Source: Selaginella moellendorffii
Lineage: Eukaryota; Streptophyta; Lycopodiopsida; Selaginellales; Selaginellaceae
Direction of reading: 5' to 3'
Assembly (NCBI RefSeq): GCF_000143415.4
Contig: NW_003314266.1
Coordinates: 60,452 to 124,451 of the forward strand
DNA length: 64,000 nt
The notes beneath the pieces were generated by a model. That model did not search any database. It was not told the origin of the DNA and saw nothing but the letters and a program-made list of their open reading frames with translations. Position 1 is the first letter of the stretch; each line of letters opens with the position of its first letter. The position numbers were made by a program, and so were the translations under genes. This document shows, piece by piece, positions 1 to 11,307 of the stretch.

Positions 1-1956
1 AGTCTACTCCTCAGCAACCTGATTCGATACTTGACAGGCTCTGCTTTGCCGACTGCTCATTGCTTCCGAAGAAGGAGGGCTTCCGGCCTCCGCCAGTGAC
101 CGAAGACAAGCCAAGGCCGAAGCCGACCTTACACCAAGCTTCCAAAACGTTGGAAGTGAAAACTGAGGTGCCGGCCGATGGAAATGCTGAGAAGGACAAG
201 AAACAATGGGCGCTTGAGCTTTTGGCGAGGAAGAACAAGCAGCAAGTCCGGTCCACTCATGATACATTGAAGGGAAACTTCGTGCATCTGGTAAAAAAAT
301 CTAAATGAGACTCTTTGATGTTCTAACGTGTGTTCTCTGGCAGCCAAAACTTCCTATCGACATGAGACCATCTATAGAGCCTAATCCTCGAAGCAAAATT
401 CCGAGTGCTGTTAGACAGGTGAGGTCCCCTACTCTTCTTTTCTCTAAAACATTTTCCCGTTATTTTCAGATTCAGCTGAACCGGTTAACGGACCACTACT
501 TGAAGAAGGTCAAGATTGGAAGAAATCAAGCTTCCGAGGATGCAGTGAACGCTGCGCTTTCGAAGGAAGCTGAGATCTTTTTAAGATCGAACAGTAAAGG
601 CGTCTATGTCAATCTCTGTGCAAGGGCTTTGGCTCAAGGAGACGCTCCACCAGCTAAGGCCAACGTCGAGACGAACAAGGATGTTGTTGCTGAAGCCTTG
701 GTGGCGGCCGGTTTGGTTTCAGATTCTCCTCCCGGAAGTCCTCTCCCTCAAGAAGAAGCGGCTGCTCAACCGGCTGCTCAACCGGCTGCTGATGTTATTG
801 AAGCTCCAGAGGCACAAGAACCATCTCGGGGTACCGAGGTTTTAACGAATCCAGGGTCGGGGAAGCAGGGAATAACTGCGTTACTCGAGCATCTCAGGAA
901 AGAAGAGGAACCAGAATTACCGGGACTGGAACCAGTTTGTACTCCTTCAGGTAAACTCTTGGCTCGAAGTTGTGCAATTTACTCAAGCATGATTCGCAGA
1001 ATCCAAACAAGAACAAGCGGATGTCAAAAGCGAAAGCTTACACGTTCCGGAAGGTGGCTCAAATGCAGCTGACGAAAGTGACTCAAATGCAACGGATGCT
1101 ACTGTGTCTGCGAAACAGGAAGATACTACAGCTCTGACAAACGAAGAAACAGTCAAAGAAAAGGAGGAGGAGAAACAGAAGCCGTGCAAAGTTGCAGGTA
1201 ATCGTGTTGAATCGTATGCTTTCTTTAATACCTCGTCAACATTGCAGATAGCGAAAAAGATATTGAGAAGACCGTTGATCACAAGGAAGGTGTCAAGAAC
1301 CAAGAAAATGCGAAAGTTGAGGCCATAAAACCCGAGCAAGACCCTACAGCCACCAAAGCTCACGTGGACAGGCGCACGGACAGAAGCTCGAGAAAACACC
1401 CGAGGGATCCCGCCAGGCCGGACAGGCATGCGGCGAGGAAGAAGGAGAAAGTCGGCCCCGAGGACCCGATGAGCGACGAAAAATTCTCGGAGCTGGACAG
1501 CCGCATCGACCGAGTCAGGAACAGCATCGCGCAGCAGTTCGGCGAGAACAGCGACATCGCCCAACAGATACGTGAGAGCTCCGGGAGCCAAGCTCCAAAG
1601 CCTCGAAAGCCAACGCCGGATCATCCTCGAAAGCACCAGAGATCGTCTCCATCCGTGCAAGAACAGGTTTTTTCGTGCATTTTTCTTTGGTTTTTCGTGC
1701 TTGTGTTTTGATCGTTTGTTGGCGTGATCATCAGGTGGAAATGTATGTCAAGGAACACATAAGACCACTGTACAAGAGTGGTGTGATCATGGCCGAGCAA
1801 TACCAGTGGACTGTGAGCAAGACTACTGCCAAAGTTATGCAGCATCACAAGGACGCTCCCTCGGCGGAATTTCTCATAAGCGAAGGCGGAAGAGTGAAAA
1901 AATTGGCCGAGCAATACTTGCAAAGGTTTGCGCAAGAGAAGAAGGAATCAAAGTAA
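1..1956 (+). CDS. C-terminal part of a PHD/RING zinc-finger-like nuclear protein (5' end outside window)
   Basis: Only the 3' half of the gene is present. Exons read as <1-290, 344-418, 470-950, 1000-1197, 1248-1666 and 1734-1956, all with GT/AG borders and consistent phase; the stop is TAA at 1954-1956. The visible protein is hydrophilic and low complexity, rich in E, K and S, with a conserved block near the segment [16 protein letters not shown]. It ends in a conserved C-terminal module that starts [16 protein letters not shown] and ends LAEQYLQRF. From memory, this C-terminal module occurs at the end of plant PHD/RING proteins of the Arabidopsis At4g10930 type. The zinc fingers themselves would lie upstream of the window, so the family call rests on the tail alone. 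The role is probably nuclear; no catalytic motif is visible. Confidence 0.6.
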
Positions 1957-2156
1957 TAAAAAAAGTATCGTCTTTTTGGCCACGTTGAAGATACGTTCCT
2001 CGTGACAATATAGACGTGGCAGGATCGACTTGCATAGGTTAGGGTTTATCTTTGTTTGGAGGGGAAGAATCGATCGATCGATAGCGGAGATTTGCGAAGG
2101 TAATTTCTTGCATCGCGCTTCGCGATTTGTGAGTGATCGGTGCTCTCTCTCACAGC

Positions 2157-2722
2157 ATGGCGGCGTCTTTGATTGCATGCGTTCCAGTGACGATCCCACG
2201 GCAATGTAGCGGATTTGGCAGCAGCTCCTCCTCCCTGGCAGCGTCGCCGCGCAATTGCAGCGTGAGATGTCGCGCTTCCTCGGAGAATGGATCCCACTTC
2301 GCCCAATTTCTCAACCTAGATGCTTTCGACAACGCTCTCCAGGTAAGATTTTGGGCTTTGCTGGGATGTTCTTAACTGTTCTTCCGTGGTTTCCAAGGTT
2401 TTCCGCGATGAATCGAAGGGAATAGTTTGCTATCGGACCCCGACTGGAGAGATCACTTGCGAAGGCATCGACGAGGGTCCTCACTTCGAGCCTGCTGCCG
2501 ACAATCAAAAGGGGTAAGGAAGGATCCTTTTTCTTGTCTTCCTTTCGTGTTCTTGGGATAGTTTTCATGGTTTTTCTCTTTGTTTCCGCAGACTTTTCCT
2601 TTCGCAGCTACTGTTTGTCAAAGGCGCTGAAGAACCACTCGTGAATGTACGATTTTTCTTGATTTTTTGTTGCTGTGATGAATCGAATCTAACACTTTGG
2701 ATGATAGGGAGCTGGAATTTAA
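2157..2722 (+). CDS. Small predicted plastid-targeted protein of unknown function
   Basis: Four exons (2157-2342, 2398-2513, 2592-2646, 2708-2722) sum to 372 nt, giving a 123-aa protein; the last exon encodes only GAGI and the stop. The first ~45 residues are rich in S, A and R and lack acidic residues, as in a chloroplast transit peptide. The mature part carries a compact motif reading IVCYRTPTGEITCEGIDEGP in exon 2, followed by a short hydrophobic exon-3 segment (LFLSQLLFVKGAEEPLVN). The start is the first ATG in this frame after the 5' leader, which carries a telo-box-like gttagggtttatc at 2038-2050. I recognise no named family. Targeting is inferred from composition only. Confidence 0.6.
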
Positions 2723-3314
2723 GTAAAGGACTATAGCGATGATATTGTTTCGTTAAAGTATGACTAAAGGATCACACCAGAGCGTGTTATGTTTCAAAGC
2801 AAAGCCTAAATGTGACGGGGGGAACCATGTAAATTCTCATACCCTATCAATCTTTGTTGATATCACTCGATTATTAAATTACTGGAAAGATCCAACGGCC
2901 TGGATCGCGACTCGTTTGTGCGGTCCAGATCGTTTAGAACTTTAGCCGGCTTGGCCACGTGAAGGGCAGTCAGTTAGTTACTAGCGCCATCGCTCAAGAA
3001 CCCTACCGCGCCCTCTCAGCGAAGCTGATGAGGGAATGGCGCCTCATGCCGCCGTGAGGGCGCCAAAGGAGCAATCGATCGGCATCGATCCATTCCGGTA
3101 ATCAAAATTTGGCATCGCAATGCCGGATCCAAGGAAGCTGCCTTGGTGATCTTCCCCTAGGGTTCTACGCATCGCGGGGGATGAGAATCACGATCTCGGT
3201 AAGCAAAATCTGGATTTCTTTTGTTCTTCGTCGATTCTCATCGAAGCCTTCGCTCCAGAGCGAAGAGATGAGGTGTGGAGCGTGAGATTTCGACTTGGCA
3301 TTTGTTGATAGATC
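2723..3314. other. Intergenic region and probable 5' leader of the SINE gene
   Basis: There is no convincing ORF. The 3' half (about 2950-3314) is probably the promoter and 5' leader of the next gene. A consistent intron may lie within the leader, with a donor at 3199 (gtaagc) and an acceptor ending at 3311, just before the ATG at 3315. The first half shows nothing recognisable. Confidence 0.4.
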
Positions 3315-5590
3315 ATGGGAAGGTATCAGAGTCCGCTAGTGAAACACGATCTTTCCCGGCTGGAGGACCCCGAGAGCCGGCACATCGCTCTCACGTCGCT
3401 CAAGAACTGCGTCAAGCAACTGGAAGCCGAGTGCCTCCCATTCTTCCTCGACCAGATCAGCGAAGCTCATCACGATATCTCTCGCCCCTACGTTATCTCC
3501 CTCTACGAGGACATAGCACGGACACACCAAACGCTGCTGGTACCTTACATTCCTCGAATCATGGAGGCACTGATCACTGCTCTCTCTGAAAGTGGCAGCT
3601 CGCTCCACGTCCACCGCGCGTGTGCCAAGGTGGTGGCCGCGCTCGCAAAGTTTTGCATCGATCTGGAGAGGTTGACGCATCAGGCCAAGGAGGTTCTACG
3701 CTTGCTCTGCGAGCCACTGCTGTGCGTGCTCGTCGGGAAGTTCGAGCCAGTCTCCGCCGGTGCCGCGGTGAGCCTCCAAGCTCTGGTGGAGTTCGAGAAC
3801 TGGATCCACGCTCCAAAAGAGCTTGTCAACGAGGTGTGCTTCAGGGTGACGGCAGCTATGTCCGGGAAGTCGGCTCCGACGGTGGCTCACTTGCATCTGG
3901 CCTGCGCGGTTGCGAAGGTGAACAGGGAAGTCTTCGAGAGCTATGGACTGGAGCTCATGAATGCGGCAAAGTACATACTCCAAACAGCTGGTTCTTGGAC
4001 TTTGAGAGTGGCCGCCGCAGAGCTCTTGAATCTGGTGCTGAGCATGGTGGACGGGATAGTTTTGTCGACAGAGATAGCATCTGTGATCGACGTTCTAGAG
4101 AGGTACCGGCTGGACAGGATGCCAAAGGTGAGGTCTGCGGTGGCCGAAGCGTTAAGGACGGCTAAGTCATGCTACTACAACGGCGGACGAGCGACGACGA
4201 AAATGATATTCTCTGTTGGAGTTGAGACAAAAAGGCGGCAAGAACTTCACGACGCGGGGATTCGATCGATACTGCTCCCTTCTTTTCACAACGAGTTTGG
4301 GAAGCGGGATGCTGGATTGAGAAGGGCTGTGGCTCCAAAGTTTGATCGCGGGGGTGGCGGCGGTGAGGAGGTTGGAGGATACGACTTTGTGATAGTGGAA
4401 GACTACGGGGAACCGTGCCAGCAGTATGGAAGACGGAGCGGGAAGGGAGCTGGAAGACGTTTTGGAAACAGAGCTGGGAAAGTTAAGAGCGAGCCCCGGG
4501 TGAGACACACAGTTTCAGCAGAACCAGGAGGATATGTTATACAGGAATGGATCAAGGTCGATGATCATGAACGGTTCCCTCATCCTCATTGTGGAGTGCT
4601 GGCTGGCATTGACGAAGGGGAGGAGTACGAGGAGGAGCCGACTTACGTGAGAGAATCCATGTACAACAAGCAGTTCTATTCGCCGTCGAGCGAGAGGCAT
4701 GTCGTGATCTTTGACGAAGATCAAGTGGTTACGGACACATGCAAGCGTCTGATCGAGGTTTGTGCGTTTTCTTTTGTTTTTGTTTTTTCTTAATCGCATT
4801 TGCTTTCCAGAATTCTGAGGCACCGTCAACTTTCACTGGTCTCTCAGCTCCAGAACCCGTGCCGTCCACTTCGGAGCCAGGCAGTATTGAGCATCCAAGT
4901 AGCAGTAACTTGATCCAAGATTCTGAGCAGGAAGAATGGAGCGTGCGAGACAATCCTATCGCCGCGAAATCCGACGAAGGTAGAAGTCCCTACGAGAGAT
5001 CTATCACACCTCCAGCGAGGCTGGACGCTGCTCGTTCTCCAGAGGCACAGGAAGTTATCATAAGCAACGCTGTGGTAGAAGAAATTTTCGAGCCAACACC
5101 TTTGCGTTGCGATGAAGAACAAATCCTCCAGCAAGAAGTAGCAGCGTTGGCTGGCATCGGTGACACGCGCAACAAGGAAAACAGGGACTCAGCTGAACTA
5201 AACGACTGCAGCTTGAATTCTCCGGAACAGACAGAGCTCAAAAGCGAGAACGTCACCGAAGAAATGGTGGACACATTCCGGCGGTCATGGGAAGTTCTCG
5301 AGACGAATGACAAGCATGAAGTTAGCATGGGGGTTGTGGAGGACGACAAGGTGGTGACGAAAGTTTACTCTAGCAGGAAGCAGCAGCTGGTGAATGCTCT
5401 CACCGCATCGTTCACAGGCGGACTTTGGCAAGAACACCACCAAAGAGAAGGCTGGCACAGGAAGCTCCAGAGTGGAGTGGAGAGAGTGCTCGGGGGGTCC
5501 GTCTGTGCGGCACTGGCGATCCCAGCAGCTATGGCTTTGATCAAGTGCTTGGAACCAAACTTTGGAGGCCGAGAGATGGTGCCAACGTGA
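3315..5590 (+). CDS. SINE: SINE-type KASH protein (ARM-repeat nuclear-envelope protein)
   Basis: Two exons, 3315-4757 and 4811-5590, sum to 2223 nt and give 740 aa. Residues ~1-285 form an all-helical ARMADILLO/HEAT array beginning MGRYQSPLVKHDLSRLED, the N-terminal pattern of plant SINE1/SINE2. The middle is acidic and low complexity. The C-terminus has a hydrophobic segment (about residues 708-728, GGSVCAALAIPAAMALI) followed by 12 residues ending in REMVPT. In plant SINE and WIP proteins, a tail-anchoring helix plus a terminal xVPT is the KASH signature that binds SUN proteins in the perinuclear space. By family knowledge, the ARM domain faces the cytoplasm and SINE1 associates with actin. 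Inferred role: LINC-complex component at the outer nuclear membrane. The terminal VPT makes a TORTIFOLIA/SPIRAL2-type microtubule protein less likely. Confidence 0.85.
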
Positions 5591-5979
5591 AAATGGAAGA
5601 GTTCGCTACGATCGAGCTAGAATCGGTCGGACTAAGCTTTTGGAGCGATCGAGAAGAAAAGCGATTTAAGTTTCGCTGTGGCGAAACGCTGGTGCCACTT
5701 GATCGAGACGAGGAGGTAATTTTTTAATTTTTTTCTCTTCCATCGCCATCGCCATCGCAATCCTGTGTAAGCTCGCTCAACTAAAAAACCCAGTGAGTGG
5801 AATATGCCCTGGCCGCCACGTGGCGTCCTATTATATTCCCCTTGTAAATTAAAAGCAATCACTTGGGACGCAAAAAAGCGGAAGGAGGAGGGTAGTGATC
5901 TTTTTGTGGTGATACAGATCTCCTTTGTTAGGGCATAGATCGCCGAGGCTTTAGGGTTTGAGCGGCAAGGGCGAGGGAG

Positions 5980-7756
5980 ATGAAGATTTCCGTCAAGACG
6001 CTCAAGGGCAACCACTTCGATCTCGATGTGCAGCCGGCGGACACGGTAAGCGCGCTCGCGAATTCGCTGCTCTGCCCGGCGCTTTCTCGCTTTTCGCCCC
6101 CTCGCGCAGCTGGGGTTCTTGGATTGCTCGAAACTTAGGGTTTTTGGCACAGGTGATTGCCGTGAAGAAACAGATTGAGGACCTCCAAGGCAAAGAGAGC
6201 TTCCCGTGCGCGCAACAGCTCCTGATTCACCAGGGCAAGGTTCTCAAGGATGAGACCACCATGGACGAGAACAAAGTCTCGGAGAACGGTTTCCTGGTAG
6301 TTATGCTCACCAAGGTATGTGCTGCGTGGTTTGTTGCTGTGATGGAGCTGTATCTAACGTTTTGTTTGGTTTCCTCAGAGTAAAACCGCTGCCCCTACCT
6401 CGTCTGGTGCCACTCCAAGTAGCACTCCGCAAGCTGCTCCAGCGACCGTGACGACCACGCCATCTCCGGCACCCCCGGCTCCAGCTCCGAGTCCCGCAGC
6501 TCCGGCATCGCCCGCTGCTCCAGCTCCAGTTCCAGCTCCAGCTCCAGCCCCAGCACCAGCTCCAGCTCCGGCTCCGGCTGTTACGCAGTAAGTAAATTCT
6601 CTTTGCTTCATCTCTTCTGGTGCTCACTGTCACTGGTTTTTCTTCGCAGGCCTCCAGCAGCAACTAGCGATGTCTATGGACAGGCTGCCTCGAATCTCGT
6701 TGCCGGCACCGGGCTCGAGCAAACTATCCAACAGCTGGTAGACATGGGTGGTGGAAGCTGGGACAGGGATAGCTGCGTCCGCGCTCTTCGTGCTGCTTAC
6801 AACAATCCCGAGAGAGCTGTGGAGTACTTGTACTCGGTAAGCTGCCTGGGATTTGAGTAGCTTACTTTGTTCTCTCGCTATAGGGGATTCCAGACGTGGC
6901 TGATGCTCCTCCCGTTGCACGGGCCCCTCCTGCTGCTCCTGCTGCTGCCACTGCTCCCCCGACGGCAGCACCGACCGGTGGAGTGCCTGCTCCTGCGGCG
7001 ACTGGTGGTCCTAACGCAGTTCCGTTGGATCTCTTTCCACAAGTACGTACTCGTTTGGTACTTTTGACATTTTCTTATTCTTTCCAACACCCTAGGGGAT
7101 GCCTGGGCTAGCTCCGGCGGGTGGAGGCGGAAATGGGGCACTGGATTTTCTACGGAACAATGCACAGGTGAAGACGATGAGTTTTTTGGACTGTTATGAA
7201 GTTCCCTTTGTGTGCAGTTCCAAGCTTTGAGAACCATGGTGCAACAAAATCCCCAGCTGTTGCAGGTAAATTCTCGTGCCTCCCATGCCCGCTCTAACGG
7301 TGAGCTGTGCAGCCCATGCTCCAAGAACTGGGCAGACAAAACCCCCAGCTACTGCGCCTCATCAATGAAAACCACGTTGAGTTTCTTCGCCTGATAAGCG
7401 AAGCTGGGGGAGAGAACCCCGAAGCTGGGTACGTTTATCTTTTCGCCATGGATTGCTTTGCTTCAACTTTGTGGTGTGGTGAATCCAGTGACTTGCTTGG
7501 ACAACTAGCGGGAGCCATGCCGCAGTCGATCAGCGTCACGCCGGAAGAGAGAGAAGCGATTGAAAGGGTACGGAAGAAAACGCTTCGTGACTTTGGCGAT
7601 GTAATGACTGTGGCTTTTGCTCGTTCTTCTTCCGTGCAGTTAGAAGCGATGGGCTTTGATCGGGCGTCTGTAATTGAAGCGTTCTTGGCTTGCGACAAAA
7701 ACGAGCAATTGGCCGCCAACTATCTACTGGAGCATTCAGGGGACTATGAGGATTAG
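5980..7756 (+). CDS. RAD23: RAD23 ubiquitin receptor / nucleotide-excision-repair factor
   Basis: Ten exons (5980-6045, 6153-6314, 6379-6587, 6650-6836, 6884-7042, 7096-7167, 7218-7265, 7313-7428, 7489-7567, 7640-7756) sum to 1215 nt, giving 404 aa. Domain order is canonical. A ubiquitin-like domain spans residues 1-76 (starts [17 protein letters not shown]). A Pro/Ala linker lies at ~77-146 and contains alternating [13 protein letters not shown]1 lies at ~160-208, with [20 protein letters not shown]. The XPC/Rad4-binding STI1-type domain is at ~276-330, with [23 protein letters not shown]2 is at ~362-402, with [23 protein letters not shown]23 shuttles ubiquitylated proteins to the proteasome and stabilises the XPC/RAD4 damage sensor. 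The leader contains tagggtttg at 5952-5960. No defect is seen. Confidence 0.96.
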
Positions 7757-7919
7757 AAGTGAAACAAATTCTTTGCTGTGCATGAACGAAGGACGGTTTA
7801 TTGAAAAAGGAATGTGCGTTTTTATGGAGAGAAGCATAACTAAGTTGGGTTTTTCTTTTTCTTTTGCTGCATCTAATATGTTAATACTGCAAAGCGATAA
7901 TCTTTGATCTCGACAATTT

Positions 7920-8165
7920 TTAGCATTCTTTTTAGCATGGATTATCTTAGATCTTAAACTTCTAACCCGGTGTATCTTAGACCTCCAGCAAAGTTTTTCT
8001 AGCATGATCCGGGATTATCGAGCAAAGGTTTTCTAGCATGAATTATCTTCCTGAGACAGTTCTCCAAACATGTCTAGCGTGGATTATCGAGCAAACAAAA
8101 TCCAAAAGTTTCTAGCATGGATTATCTTAGATGTCGAGCAAAGTTCTCTCTAGCATGGAAGAGCC
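7920..8165. repeat. Imperfect short repeats of a tctagcatggattatc core
   Basis: A motif close to tctagcatggattatctt recurs about six times between RAD23 and the PII gene, with irregular spacing of roughly 35-60 bp. Several copies are followed by gagcaaa. It lies in the shared 3' flank of the two convergent genes. Copies differ by substitutions and small indels, so this is a decayed tandem array and not a CRISPR-like regular one. No function is evident. Confidence 0.6.
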
Positions 8166-9134
8166 TTAGGTGGTGGAAGAAAGGATGTCTGCGCGACCTC
8201 CCACCATTCTCTCGGCTTGGAGTCCGCGCTCGCCGGTTCTAACACGGATCACATCCGCGACTGGGATCACTGCAAGCACACGCGGTTCTTGTTGGATTCC
8301 AAGTCCAGAGGTTCTCGTCTTGCTTACCAAAAATCTTGCCGTCCCCGATCTCTCCAGTTCTCGCTTCTTCCAGAACCGTGTCGATCACAAGCTCCACCTG
8401 GATTTCCATGCAGAGATGAAACAAAAGTTTGTAAAGCAGCGAAGAAACCGACCTGATCCGCCGACACCACAATCTCCATTTTGATCTTTGTCACGAACTT
8501 GTCTTCCGAGAACTCGGAGCCTGTCAAGCCTCTCACGAGTTACAATCCTGGAAGCTTTTGTTCTTCAGAGGGAAAAGGGAAAGAAAACGCACCGGCATGT
8601 CGTTCGAGAGCTCCACCTTGAGCGCCTAAACCACGAACATCGCTCACAGTTACTCCCCGAATTCCAGCTCTCAGCAATGCCTGATTGAAAGATCACAAAG
8701 CTTGAATAAAAAAAAACTTGCATCCCTGAGAGTTCTTACCCCTGATACTTGGGATAGTCTCCACGGTCTAGAAAAAAAAAGAGACAAGCAAAGAAATTCA
8801 AACCAAACGCACGAATGCCATACCTTACAATAGCCTCTACCTTGTAAAAGTCGGCTCTAGGGCGATACTCTGCGAGAGAGAGGAAGAGAAAAGATTTCGA
8901 GCTCTAGACTGATCCAGAGCAGCAAATCGAAGAAGAATCTCCAGTCTTACCAGGTGTGCCATCGCTACTCATGGCTCGAACACCTACATTTGATCGTCGG
9001 ATCCACAGCTCAGCCCCAGACGAAGAGGATCGCAACGCCAAGCGCGATCGCGGCGATGCTAAACGGGAGTGACATAGCTGCTGGCGATGCAAGGGATGGA
9101 TCGAGGGGGCGCAAGCAACAGCGGCCACTTCCAT
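8166..9134 (-). CDS. GLB1: Plastid PII nitrogen-regulatory protein
   Basis: Seven exons on the minus strand (9134-8951, 8869-8824, 8767-8740, 8680-8593, 8520-8453, 8397-8328, 8269-8166) sum to 588 nt, giving 195 aa. The first ~55 residues are rich in S, R and A without clear homology, as in a chloroplast transit peptide. The rest is PII: FYKVEAIVRPWRLSQV, then GIRGVTVSDVRGLGAQGG (T-loop base), then EFSEDKFVTKIKMEIVV. Next come the signature ARTGEIGDGKIF and VIRVRTGERG. By family knowledge, PII is a trimer that reads ATP/ADP and 2-oxoglutarate and controls N-acetylglutamate kinase in arginine synthesis. The ~21-residue tail after GERG (LQAERMVGGRADILSSTT) matches the position of the plant C-terminal extension linked to glutamine sensing. 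It is divergently transcribed from the CACTIN-like copy. Confidence 0.95.
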
Positions 9135-9261
9135 TCCTCGTCAAGGGCGAAAAGGCTTCGAACCAGGGACCTTTTGGTAATCTCTTAGAATATTCTACGT
9201 ACAGCTAGGGCAGCTTATAAAGGGAGACCTCTTAGCGAAGGTTTAGGGTTTATCGATTGGT
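9135..9261. promoter_or_regulatory. 127-bp divergent promoter between PII and the short CACTIN copy
   Basis: Only 127 bp separate the two ATGs. A plus-strand TATA box (tataaag) sits at 9216-9222. A telo-box-like tttagggtttatcgattg lies just before the plus-strand ATG. Very similar elements (tataaaaa at 11266 and ttagggtttatcgattg) precede the second CACTIN copy, so the promoter-proximal sequence was part of the CACTIN duplication. Confidence 0.6.
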
Positions 9262-10510
9262 ATGGGGCGACGCTACATCACCGAAGGGGCGACGAGAGCG
9301 AGCTCGCACTGCGATAGCGGCGAGCGACGAATAATGAAGAGGAGCAGGGATTCAAGCGTGGATGATAAGAAAGCCCTAAGAAAGGTACCTAGAGATCACT
9401 GCTCTTTGTCTTAGTTCTTTTCCTTCCGGGTATTCAATCTGTGCTTTCAGGTAGCTAAGAAGATGAAAGCAGTCTCGGGCTACAGCAATCCCTTCGACTT
9501 GACTGAATTGTGAGTAGTTTCTTCTGCGTTCTTGGCAAGGTTTCTAGGTAGAGCTAATCCTTGTTTTCCAGGTTTGTGTGGAGGAAGAAGATCAAACGCG
9601 ACTTTGCGAAGAAAACACTGAAGGTGGAAGTTGAGAGGCAGGAGGAGCGAATGGTAAGTTAGGGTTTCCTTTTCCATCGTTTCTTTTGTTGCTCGGTTTT
9701 GCTCATGTTCTTGTGTTTTCAGAAGGAAGCCGAGATGGAAACCGAGAAATGGGAAGAACGAGCTATGGAGAAAGAAGAGGAAGAGAAAGCAAGGGAGCGA
9801 GAGAACGACCGGGAAGACGAGGTATGATATACATGTGTTTTTGAGTATCCTTTGGCAAACTCTAACGCGTGAACGCAATGCAGTGTCTCTACATGAGAGT
9901 CACGACGACTGATCTTCTATCCAGGCTCGTCGGCCTGAGGATGGCCGAGCCTTCCCACATCTTCAAGGGCCTTGGCGTGAAAGCAATGGAGGAGCTACTT
10001 GGCAAATTTCGCTTGCATTTGGAGGCGAACAAGAAAAATACCGAGCTCTGGGAGGCCATGACGGTTGTCTGCGACTCAGAGCTAGCAGAAGCACGAAAGA
10101 TAGAGGCTGGAGCTCGCGGTGGAGTGGACCATTTGGTGCTTGACAATGCTGGACTCCATACTAGCAATGTGAACACTTCCCTCATAAACATGAGCTCTCG
10201 TCAACTCCAGGAAGAGCAAGAAAATATTGAAGAAAAACTAAGATCTGGATCAGCCAAGAACGTCGAGTTCTGGAAGAGAGTGCGCGTCTTCAAAGCCAAG
10301 GTAAGCAAAAACGTCTTGTGCTTTGCTTCACGATTTAAGTTCTGACATAGTGCAAACTTACAGGCACGGCTCCGAGAAATAGCCATGGATCTTCTAGCGC
10401 AGCAGCACCACGAGATTTCAGGCGAGAAGGTTATAGAGGAAGCGATGCCTGAGCCGATTCCTCGTCAAGCGGTTCGAGGAGTGTCTGGCGCCAGCAGAGG
10501 GAAACACTAG
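9262..10510 (+). CDS. Shortened CACTIN-like tandem copy lacking the C-terminal CactinC domain
   Basis: Six exons (9262-9384, 9451-9509, 9572-9653, 9723-9821, 9884-10300, 10364-10510) sum to 927 nt, giving 308 aa with an open frame. It aligns exon by exon with the downstream gene at 11308-13207: FVWRKKIKRDF, RMAEPSHIFKGLGVKAMEEL, and LREIAMDLLAQQHHEIS close to the end. It lacks the EFQDWEKKEEE region and much of the following helix. It ends at a TAG soon after PIPRQAVRG, so the whole C-terminal cactus-binding domain is absent. CACTIN is a nuclear splicing-associated factor. This copy keeps only the central domain and may be a truncated paralogue or a decaying duplicate. Splice sites are all intact. 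Confidence 0.75.
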
Positions 10511-10789
10511 AGCATTCAATCGATTGAAACGGCTCAAGCAAGAGAATCAATTTTTCTATATGTAAAATGATTTTAGTCAAATTGGCCGTGAGATTTTGCA
10601 GTTTACTGCCTCTTTTTTATGCAAAATTGGACATTTGTTTCTTCTTGCATTGTTTTCTATCGCTGGAAGACGAGACTTTCACGCAATTGACACCAGAAGA
10701 GTGCTGAAGAAACGAAGTCTTAGCTAGAGCACAAAAAAATAAATAGAAAGATGTACAAGCTTATGTAGAGATAAAGTGCCTCACAACAA

Positions 10790-11160
10790 AAGCTTGAAGA
10801 GAGATCTTCGTAGAAAGGGATGTAATCGAACATCGGTGGCCATCGCAAACGCCTCTTGTTCCTCTGGACGGAAAGCTGGATCATCAGGAACCTACTTGGG
10901 TAGAAGTCCAAGCATTTCTAAAGGGATGACGGCGTCCTCTTGCTCCTCGTCAAGGCCGTCGTTCTCATCAGGACAGGAATTCAAAGCCGGACGTCTAAAA
11001 CTTGGAATTTCTCGAGGTTGAGCTCGTGGTGTTTATCCGTCCTGATCATGAATGCCTGAGCAACAAAAAATTGAGGCACGAACAAGTAAAATTCAAAGCT
11101 TGCTAGGTTCTTGGATGCTGGGAAAGCTCATGAAAAACTCCACGATGCACATGGACTCTT
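10790..11160 (-). pseudogene. F-box/LRR-type gene remnant (copy 3)
   Basis: On the minus strand this stretch matches the 3' part of the degraded F-box/LRR copy at 19740-20190. Shared landmarks are a segment around ggaattcaaagc..., a run resembling cttggatgctgggaaa..., and the sequence ccacgatgca followed by a block ending aactgtggcatt. Frames are broken by stops and indels. It sits between the two CACTIN copies, so it may have been inserted or carried in when the tandem duplication formed. Confidence 0.5.
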
Positions 11161-11307
11161 GGCCAACTTTGAAAAAACTTAAAACACTTTAACTGTGGCA
11201 TTAAAGAAAAGGAGATTTTTGTTTATTGATAAAAATATTTTACTTACAACCTTTTGGCAACCTCCTATAAAAATGAGGTAGCACAGAGTTAGGGTTTATC
11301 GATTGAT

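Noticed and set aside
9150-9170. B-box-like ggttcgaagcc (minus strand) suggesting a tRNA or SINE
   Set aside because: No A-box or foldable cloverleaf at the right distance. The motif lies in the PII leader and is probably chance.
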